DNA of 36,633 bases. Origin: Sorangium cellulosum (GTDB taxonomy: Bacteria; Myxococcota_A; Polyangia; Polyangiales; Polyangiaceae). Below are positions 25,950 through 33,994 of the stretch, in pieces (positions within the stretch are counted from its first letter, which is position 1; the number at the start of each line of letters is the position of its first letter). The notes under the pieces are model-generated. The model saw nothing but the letters and a program-made list of their open reading frames with translations. It was not told where the DNA came from and made no database searches. Where the stretch lies: NCBI RefSeq assembly GCF_001589285.1, contig NZ_JEMA01001018.1:1-36633 (forward strand), in the 5' to 3' direction. The translations under genes were made by a program, and so were the position numbers.

Positions 25950-27686
25950 ATGTCGTCGGAAAGCGCCGAGCCCTCCCTGCGCGTCATGTCCCTCCACGCG
26001 CTCGCGTACTGCGAGCGGCTCTTCTACCTCGAGGAGGTCGAGGAGATCCGTGTGGCCGACGAGGCCGTGTGGGCGGGCCGTCAGCTCCACGCGGAGCTCG
26101 ACGAGCCGGGGGACGTCGTCGAGATGACGCTCGAGTCGGCGACGCTGGGCATCCGGGGGCGCGTCGACGCGCTCCGCCGGCGCAGCGGCGAGCTGTTCCC
26201 GGTGGAGCACAAGCGCGGCCGGGCCCGGCGCGGGGCCGGCGGCGAGCCCGCGGCGTGGGAGAGCGACGCCGTCCAGGCCGCGGCCTACGCGATGCTCCTG
26301 GAGGAGCACGCTGGCAGACCCGTCGTCGAGGCGCGTATCCGGTACCACCGGGACAACGTGACGGTGCGCCTGCCGATCACCGAGGCGGAGCGCGCCGCGG
26401 TGGTGCGGACCATCGCGCGCGCGAGAGAGCTCGCCCGCTCTCCCGACCGTCCGCGGGTGACCGAGGACGAGCGCAGGTGCGTGCGCTGCTCTCTGGCGCC
26501 CGTCTGCCTCCCGGAGGAGTCGCGCTTCGCGGAGGCGGAGGCCCTCTCGTTACCACCAGCGGCGGACCGCGGCCCGCCGGGCGTGCTCGCGCCGGGCGGC
26601 GCCACCGCGGCGAGCCGTGCGGCGGTCGAGGCGCTTCCCTCGCCGGTGCGGCTGTATCCGCCGGACACCGAGCGGCGATCCCTGCACGTCGTCAGCCATG
26701 GCGCCCGGGTCGGTCGCTCCTCCGACGCGTTCGAGGTGACGGAGCGCGAAGGCGAGCGCACGCGCATCGGTGCGCGAGAGGTGAGCGACATCGTCGTGCA
26801 CGGTCATGCGCAGATCACCACGCAAGCGCTCCGGCTCTGCGCCGCCGAGGAGATCGCCGTTCACTTCGTCGGCGCCGGCGGGGCGCACGTCGGCGTGTTC
26901 AGCGGCGGGAGCTCGGGGGTGCAGCGGAGGATCCGCCAGTTCCGCGGGCTGACGGACGACGCCTTCGCCATCGGGCTCGCGCGGCGGCTGGTGATGGCGA
27001 AGATCGAGATGCAGCTTCGTCATGTGCTCAGGGCGTCGCGCAAGGACGACGCGTTGCGCGCCGGCATCGAGGAGCCGATCGAGATGCTGCGCGGCAGCCT
27101 TCGCCGCGCGGCACGCGCCATGGATCGCCAGTCGCTCATGGGTCAGGAGGGCAACGCGGCGCGCGCGTACTTCAGCGCGCTCGCCGCGCTCGTGCACCCG
27201 GACGCCGGCGACGCGCTGCGCCCGCGCGGCCGTTCTCGCCGGCCGCCGGAGGATCGCTTCAACGCGCTGCTCTCCTTCGGCTACACGCTGCTCTACCGGG
27301 ACGTGCTCAGCGCGATCCTCAGGGTCGGGCTGGAGCCCGGCTTCGGTGTGTTGCACCAGCCACGCTCCGCGGCGTTCCCCCTGGCCCTGGATCTGACGGA
27401 GCTCTTCCGGGTCCCGGTCGTCGACATGGCGGTCCTCGGCGCTGTCAACCGCCGGACGTTCGACGCGGGGCGCGACTTCGCGGTCACGGGCCGCCAGGTC
27501 TGGCTGTCCGACGTTGGCCGCCGCGCGTTCATCGACGTGTACGAGCGCCGCAAGCACGAGGAGTACCGGCACGACGTGCTCGGTTTTTCCCTGTCCTATG
27601 CGCGGATGATGGAGCTCGAGGCGCGCCTGCTGGAGAAAGAGTGGTCGGGCGAGCCGGGGCTCTTCGCACGCTTCCGAATCCGGTAG
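25950..27686 (+). CDS. cas4-cas1: CRISPR adaptation protein, Cas4-Cas1 fusion
   Basis: A 578-aa fusion that trims and integrates new spacers. The Cas4 half (1-about 200) is a RecB-type nuclease: GRVDALRR (Asp73), VEHKRGR (Glu86, Lys88), QAAAYAMLL (Gln109, Tyr113). It has four cysteines for an iron-sulfur cluster (Cys21 in AYCERLFYLE; Cys177, Cys180, Cys186 in CVRCSLAPVC). A Pro/Ala-rich linker (about 200-230) leads to Cas1. The metal-site residues of Cas1 are Glu400 (GQEGNAARAYF), His469 (GVLHQPRS) and Glu484 (LALDLTELFR). All key residues are present, so both halves look active. Fused Cas4-Cas1 is usual for MYXAN-type and for I-G systems. Cas2 follows after 8 bp. Confidence 0.95.
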   Translation: MSSESAEPSLRVMSLHALAYCERLFYLEEVEEIRVADEAVWAGRQLHAELDEPGDVVEMTLESATLGIRGRVDALRRRSGELFPVEHKRGRARRGAGGEPAAWESDAVQAAAYAMLLEEHAGRPVVEARIRYHRDNVTVRLPITEAERAAVVRTIARARELARSPDRPRVTEDERRCVRCSLAPVCLPEESRFAEAEALSLPPAADRGPPGVLAPGGATAASRAAVEALPSPVRLYPPDTERRSLHVVSHGARVGRSSDAFEVTEREGERTRIGAREVSDIVVHGHAQITTQALRLCAAEEIAVHFVGAGGAHVGVFSGGSSGVQRRIRQFRGLTDDAFAIGLARRLVMAKIEMQLRHVLRASRKDDALRAGIEEPIEMLRGSLRRAARAMDRQSLMGQEGNAARAYFSALAALVHPDAGDALRPRGRSRRPPEDRFNALLSFGYTLLYRDVLSAILRVGLEPGFGVLHQPRSAAFPLALDLTELFRVPVVDMAVLGAVNRRTFDAGRDFAVTGRQVWLSDVGRRAFIDVYERRKHEEYRHDVLGFSLSYARMMELEARLLEKEWSGEPGLFARFRIR

Positions 27687-27694
27687 AGGTCACC

Positions 27695-27991
27695 ATGCCC
27701 GAGCCCCGTCACTGGCATCTCGTCGTGTACGACGTCTCCGAGCCCAAGGCGCTGCGCAAGGTGCACAAGGTGCTGAGCGCGTGGGGAAAGCCCGTTCAGT
27801 ATTCGGTCTTCCGCGTACGCGGAACGGCTCGGGAGCTCGCGCGTCTGCGCTTCGAGCTGACCGGGCTCATCGCCTCGGAGGACCGCCTGATGTTCATCCG
27901 CCTCTGCCCGGACTGTGCCACCAGGGTTACCGTTCAGGGCAAAGACCTGGCGCCGCTCGATCTGGAGCCACCGCCGTTCCGGATCGTGTGA
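27695..27991 (+). CDS. cas2: CRISPR adaptation protein Cas2
   Basis: Small dimeric subunit that holds two Cas1 dimers together during spacer integration. 98 aa, normal for the family. HWHLVVYDVSEPKALRKVHKVL shows the first ferredoxin strand ending in Asp13, the residue conserved in Cas2. GKPVQYSVFRVRGT and LTGLIASEDRLMFIRLCPDC follow, the standard second half. AGAGG just upstream of ATG 27695 is the ribosome site. It ends at the start of the CRISPR leader. Confidence 0.95.
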   Translation: MPEPRHWHLVVYDVSEPKALRKVHKVLSAWGKPVQYSVFRVRGTARELARLRFELTGLIASEDRLMFIRLCPDCATRVTVQGKDLAPLDLEPPPFRIV

Positions 27992-28238
27992 GGCGGAGGA
28001 TCATGCACCGGCGCGCGATGCCCCGCGCGCCCAGGTCCTTGACATTCAAACCCAGTAATTACGATAATTTACGTCGTGCCGAGGGCCGGGGAGGTGCGTG
28101 AGTGGCAGCAGATGCGAGTGAAGACGCGGCTGGACGAGGAGCGGGCATGCGCGCGGGGCGTGGCCGCCGGTTCGGGAAGGGAGGAGCTTGCGTGGGTGGC
28201 GCAAATGATGAACAATAACGGATGGTTACGCGGGCGGG
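27992..28238 (+). promoter_or_regulatory. CRISPR leader
   Basis: 247 bp between the cas2 stop and the first repeat, the place where leaders lie and new spacers enter. It has two AT-rich islands in otherwise GC-rich DNA: 28039-28070 with a promoter, and 28201-28230 (AAATGATGAACAATAACGG) next to repeat 1, where an integration signal would be expected. Orientation as leader is supported by cas2 upstream, by promoter direction and by the repeat 3' end TTGAGCAC resembling a crRNA 5' handle. Confidence 0.85.
28039..28068 (+). promoter_or_regulatory. Near-consensus promoter in the CRISPR leader
   Basis: TTGACA at 28039-28044 and GATAAT at 28063-28068, separated by 18 bp, make a nearly perfect housekeeping-sigma promoter that points into the array. 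Transcription would begin near 28075, about 165 bp before repeat 1. Such a strong match stands out in this GC-rich genome and suggests steady pre-crRNA synthesis independent of the cas operon. Confidence 0.65.
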
Positions 28239-28274
28239 CCGATCCCCGCCGTGATGCCGGAAGGCGTTGAGCAC

Positions 28275-28310
28275 CCGGAGAACCGGTGAGGCTACCGTGC
28301 CCCATGAGAA
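28275..28310 (+). other. Spacer 1 (leader-proximal), near-twin of spacer 81
   Basis: 36-bp spacer starting CCGGAGAACCGGTGAGGCTA. It equals spacer 81 over 34 positions except G for T at position 3, and has two extra bases (AA) at its 3' end. On the complementary strand one frame reads SWGTVASPVLR. Confidence 0.97.
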
Positions 28311-31300
28311 CCGATCCCCGCCGTGATGCCGGAAGGCGTTGAGCACGCGCCTTCCCGACGGGAATCACCTCGATCCGTTCCACCGATCCCCGCCGTGATG
28401 CCGGAAGGCGTTGAGCACCCTGAGCTTGCCCGCCCTGACGGCCCGCCTCTGGACCGATCCCCGCCGTGATGCCGGAAGGCGTTGAGCACGTGCGGGTGAG
28501 CGCCATGCTCGGGGTGGGACTTTGCCGATCCCCGCCGTGATGCCGGAAGGCGTTGAGCACTCGCCGACGAGTTCCGGCTTGTCCATCGCGACGGCGACCG
28601 ATCCCCGCCGTGATGCCGGAAGGCGTTGAGCACACCCGCGACGAGCTCGGCGAGAAGATGGCGTGCAGCCGATCCCCGCCGTGATGCCGGAAGGCGTTGA
28701 GCACTCGCGATCGCGCCTGTGCACATGCACCGCGCCCATCCGATCCCCGCCGTGATGCCGGAAGGCGTTGAGCACAACCTTCGCGTGCAAGGGCGGCTGA
28801 CGCGAAAGGACCGATCCCCGCCGTGATGCCGGAAGGCGTTGAGCACCGCGTCAGCACCGCGCGCGAGGCGTCGCGCCGGGTCCCGATCCCCGCCGTGATG
28901 CCGGAAGGCGTTGAGCACTACGACTCGACCTGCTCGACGGACACGGTCGCCGCCGATCCCCGCCGTGATGCCGGAAGGCGTTGAGCACATGGCACTGCGC
29001 ATAGCAGCGATCTGCTTCTTCGTCCGATCCCCGCCGTGATGCCGGAAGGCGTTGAGCACCAAGATGTCGCGGACATGTGGGAAGAAGTCGGGGCGCCGAT
29101 CCCCGCCGTGATGCCGGAAGGCGTTGAGCACACCTCGAGCGCCGGGTCGCCGCACGGATCCTCGCCCGATCCCCGCCGTGATGCCGGAAGGCGTTGAGCA
29201 CCTCTCCAGCGTGCGCCGCGCCGCGGCTCGCTCCTCCGATCCCCGCCGTGATGCCGGAAGGCGTTGAGCACATGGCGACGACCGCGCCCTGATCGGGCTC
29301 GGAGTCCGATCCCCGCCGTGATGCCGGAAGGCGTTGAGCACAACTCCACGTCCCGCGCCGTCTGCGCCCGCGCCTCGCCGATCCCCGCCGTGATGCCGGA
29401 AGGCGTTGAGCACCTGAGCGAGACGTTGCATGATGGCGATCGCGTCTCCGATCCCCGCCGTGATGCCGGAAGGCGTTGAGCACATCTGCCAGTCGAGACC
29501 CGCGACGGAGCTCTCCCCCGATCCCCGCCGTGATGCCGGAAGGCGTTGAGCACAGGCCTCCGCGGGAACGAAGGCTACGCCGATCTCCTCCGATCCCCGC
29601 CGTGATGCCGGAAGGCGTTGAGCACTTCGAGGCCAAGGCGTACATGGGCTGGGACATCATGGTCCGATCCCCGCCGTGATGCCGGAAGGCGTTGAGCACA
29701 GGCAGAAGCTGTGCGAGGTCTACGGCGACAACGTCCGATCCCCGCCGTGATGCCGGAAGGCGTTGAGCACCCGCGGCGCGTGTGGTCTGACGATGAGGCG
29801 CTCGACCGATCCCCGCCGTGATGCCGGAAGGCGTTGAGCACGCGACCCCCCCGCCCACAACGCCCGCGCCAGCGATCCGATCCCCGCCGTGATGCCGGAA
29901 GGCGTTGAGCACACTCGGGACATGAGATCCACGGAGGGCCCGAAGACCGATCCCCGCCGTGATGCCGGAAGGCGTTGAGCACCCCGCCGCGGCGTTCGAG
30001 CAGCTCATGCAATCGACCGATCCCCGCCGTGATGCCGGAAGGCGTTGAGCACCTGGACCCCGGTCGCGATCCGTCGACCGGAGAGCCGATCCCCGCCGTG
30101 ATGCCGGAAGGCGTTGAGCACTGTGCTTTTCGAGCCATCGTTAATGGTTGTGAGTACTCCGATCCCCGCCGTGATGCCGGAAGGCGTTGAGCACCTTATG
30201 CTTGGCTTACCAACAACCCGGGACTTGTTGACCGATCCCCGCCGTGATGCCGGAAGGCGTTGAGCACTTGCCGATGAGGCCCGCCGCTTCCGCCGTGAAC
30301 TCCGATCCCCGCCGTGATGCCGGAAGGCGTTGAGCACCGTGACGCTGTATCGTAGAGGCGCTCGGCCTCTCCCGATCCCCGCCGTGATGCCGGAAGGCGT
30401 TGAGCACCACCGCGCACCTTCCAAAGCGCCTCGCGCGTCGGGGCCGATCCCCGCCGTGATGCCGGAAGGCGTTGAGCACATGTCTCCCACGCGCGGAACG
30501 TCGCCTGTCCACTCCCGATCCCCGCCGTGATGCCGGAAGGCGTTGAGCACTCGGTGAGGTGAAGATCGGCGCGCATCAGGGGGTCCGATCCCCGCCGTGA
30601 TGCCGGAAGGCGTTGAGCACCAGGTCGCGGCGCCCGCCGTTGCGGTCGACTGGACCGATCCCCGCCGTGATGCCGGAAGGCGTTGAGCACGCGTCGTCGG
30701 CGTCGGCGATGCCGTCCCTGTCCCGGTCCGATCCCCGCCGTGATGCCGGAAGGCGTTGAGCACCTCTCCAGCGGGATGCACGCGGTCTTCGTTCGCGTCC
30801 GATCCCCGCCGTGATGCCGGAAGGCGTTGAGCACGTGTCCGGAACCGTCTTCGCCGCCGGCGCGCAGAACGGCCGATCCCCGCCGTGATGCCGGAAGGCG
30901 TTGAGCACGAGACGGGCCACACGGAGATGTCGGCCCTGGCCATCCCGATCCCCGCCGTGATGCCGGAAGGCGTTGAGCACAGCCGGCTGGTCATCGCCGT
31001 GGCCGCGGTCTCGTTCCGATCCCCGCCGTGATGCCGGAAGGCGTTGAGCACATTGGACAGCTTCCCGCCTACGTCGACACGGACCCGATCCCCGCCGTGA
31101 TGCCGGAAGGCGTTGAGCACAGCAGCGCGTCGACGGGCAGCTTCGAGAACGCCTGGCCGATCCCCGCCGTGATGCCGGAAGGCGTTGAGCACATCACGAC
31201 CGACGGCGCGTGCGTGCTCCCGCCGTCCGATCCCCGCCGTGATGCCGGAAGGCGTTGAGCACTCGCGCAGGTCGACATCGATCCCGTGCGCTCGATACAT

Positions 31301-33960
31301 CCGATCCCCGCCGTGATGCCGGAAGGCGTTGAGCACTAGATGTGCGGTCCGTAGATCGAGCCGATCTCGGTCACCGATCCCCGCCGTGATGCCGGAAGGC
31401 GTTGAGCACACGCGGCTCAGGATGTCTCCCAGCGACTCCGGTCCGATCCCCGCCGTGATGCCGGAAGGCGTTGAGCACGCCGACTGGATCCAGGACACGA
31501 TTGCGATCCAGGTCCGATCCCCGCCGTGATGCCGGAAGGCGTTGAGCACCAGAGAGCGGGTGACGTGTCCCCGAAGACGGGACCGATCCCCGCCGTGATG
31601 CCGGAAGGCGTTGAGCACCTCGGCGGGCGCTCCGGAAAGAAGGGGAACGGGACCGATCCCCGCCGTGATGCCGGAAGGCGTTGAGCACAACCAAGGCTCT
31701 AACGTCATGTCCACGGACATGCAGCCGATCCCCGCCGTGATGCCGGAAGGCGTTGAGCACTAGACACCACCCTGCGTGATACGTTGCGTGACCACCGATC
31801 CCCGCCGTGATGCCGGAAGGCGTTGAGCACGCGCGTCGCGCATCACCCGCGACCTGTACCAGCAGCCGATCCCCGCCGTGATGCCGGAAGGCGTTGAGCA
31901 CGTGACGCCCCACATGTCCGTCCGGAGGTCCGTCACGACCGATCCCCGCCGTGATGCCGGAAGGCGTTGAGCACACCGTAGACGCGACTGCGCACGCCAG
32001 CGACGTCTTCCGATCCCCGCCGTGATGCCGGAAGGCGTTGAGCACAAGTATAGCTTGGTGTTCTGATCCACCTCCAACATCCGATCCCCGCCGTGATGCC
32101 GGAAGGCGTTGAGCACGAGCAGTCAAGAAAAGGTATCTCTGCGATCAAGGCCGATCCCCGCCGTGATGCCGGAAGGCGTTGAGCACATCGACCCGACGGA
32201 CATCGAGCGCGCAGCCATCCCCGATCCCCGCCGTGATGCCGGAAGGCGTTGAGCACGGCTGCGAGGTGGACATCGCGGACGTCCACGCCGCCCCGATCCC
32301 CGCCGTGATGCCGGAAGGCGTTGAGCACAGTCCGTTTTCGAGGAGATCAGCTTGGTGAACGAGCCCGATCCCCGCCGTGATGCCGGAAGGCGTTGAGCAC
32401 GCCCATGTCCCGGTGGGTCAACAAGCTCGCCGAACCGATCCCCGCCGTGATGCCGGAAGGCGTTGAGCACGGGCTTCTGATGATGCGCATCGTGCTCCGC
32501 GCCCTCCGATCCCCGCCGTGATGCCGGAAGGCGTTGAGCACATCAAGCAGCTCCTCGGCGTCATCGTCGAGGGCCCGATCCCCGCCGTGATGCCGGAAGG
32601 CGTTGAGCACGGTGCTGCGGAACCTCTGGCCGGTCCAGCCCTTCCGATCCCCGCCGTGATGCCGGAAGGCGTTGAGCACTCGCGGCCATCGACGACGAGG
32701 AGATCATCCTCGGCCGATCCCCGCCGTGATGCCGGAAGGCGTTGAGCACCTCCTCGCGGGGTGCGGCGCGATGGTGCCCGACGCGTCCGATCCCCGCCGT
32801 GATGCCGGAAGGCGTTGAGCACCTAATGCGCGAAGGACACCTCGTCGAGCCGATTATCCGATCCCCGCCGTGATGCCGGAAGGCGTTGAGCACAGATGGA
32901 GGCGCAGCGCATTCGCAGCCTGACGCTCCCGATCCCCGCCGTGATGCCGGAAGGCGTTGAGCACTCGAGAAGTTGAATGCCGTGACGCGACCCCCGGTCC
33001 GATCCCCGCCGTGATGCCGGAAGGCGTTGAGCACACCGCGAGCGTGCCGCTGCTGTTCGATGCGACGACCCGATCCCCGCCGTGATGCCGGAAGGCGTTG
33101 AGCACTGCTGGATCTGCGCGACCAGTACGGCCGCCATCACCCGATCCCCGCCGTGATGCCGGAAGGCGTTGAGCACCTTCCCTGCGGTCGACCATAGGCG
33201 CCTCGCTGGATCCGATCCCCGCCGTGATGCCGGAAGGCGTTGAGCACTCCCTCGGTCTCGAAGGGGAACTGGGCGACGAGCTCCGATCCCCGCCGTGATG
33301 CCGGAAGGCGTTGAGCACCTGTACGCGCCGCTCCTCGGCCTGGTCGACGACCTCCCGATCCCCGCCGTGATGCCGGAAGGCGTTGAGCACTTTCCGGCGC
33401 ACGCGCGACCCCGCGCGCATCATGCCCGATCCCCGCCGTGATGCCGGAAGGCGTTGAGCACGTGATGTGGGGCGCATCGCGGAAAGCGTGGCTTGTCCGA
33501 TCCCCGCCGTGATGCCGGAAGGCGTTGAGCACACGTAGCCCCCGTCCCCGCGCACGTCGATCCCCTCCGATCCCCGCCGTGATGCCGGAAGGCGTTGAGC
33601 ACGCGATGCCGGACGCGCAGCTCGCCGCCGTGGTCAGGCCGATCCCCGCCGTGATGCCGGAAGGCGTTGAGCACCTCGAGGCGATGTATGGCGTGATGAC
33701 GAGGAAAGGCCGATCCCCGCCGTGATGCCGGAAGGCGTTGAGCACCATCTGCAGCGCCGTCTTGATCTTCCCGCCGTCGCCCCCGATCCCCGCCGTGATG
33801 CCGGAAGGCGTTGAGCACTGGTGGGCGATGGTAGTGAGCGCTTGACCAGGGGTCCGATCCCCGCCGTGATGCCGGAAGGCGTTGAGCACAACTGCGGGTC
33901 GCCGAAGCACTGCGCGGTGCACTTCCGATCCCCGCCGTGATGCCGGAAGGCGTTGAGCAC

Positions 33961-33994
33961 CCTGAGAACCGGTGAGGCTACCGTGCCCCATGAG
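33961..33994 (+). other. Spacer 81, near-twin of spacer 1
   Basis: 34-bp spacer starting CCTGAGAACCGGTGAGGCTA, flanked by perfect repeats at 33925 and 33995. It differs from spacer 1 only at position 3. In the complementary frame SWGTVASPVLR the change is silent (AGG here, CGG in spacer 1, both Arg). Confidence 0.97.

Noticed and set aside
25825..26127. 100-aa frame starting in the cas5/cas4 gap
   Set aside because: Most of it overlaps the start of Cas4 in another phase, and its composition turns into Cys/Arg/Ser shadow sequence.
19472..28238. Assignment to subtype I-G because of the Cas4-Cas1 fusion
   Set aside because: A separate Cas6, a DevR-type Cas7 with NRGEN and a DevS-type Cas5 fit the MYXAN/Dev group instead.
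29202..30798. Spacers 14 and 36 both begin CTCTCCAGCG
   Set aside because: Only ten bases are shared and the rest differ; among 118 GC-rich spacers this can be chance.
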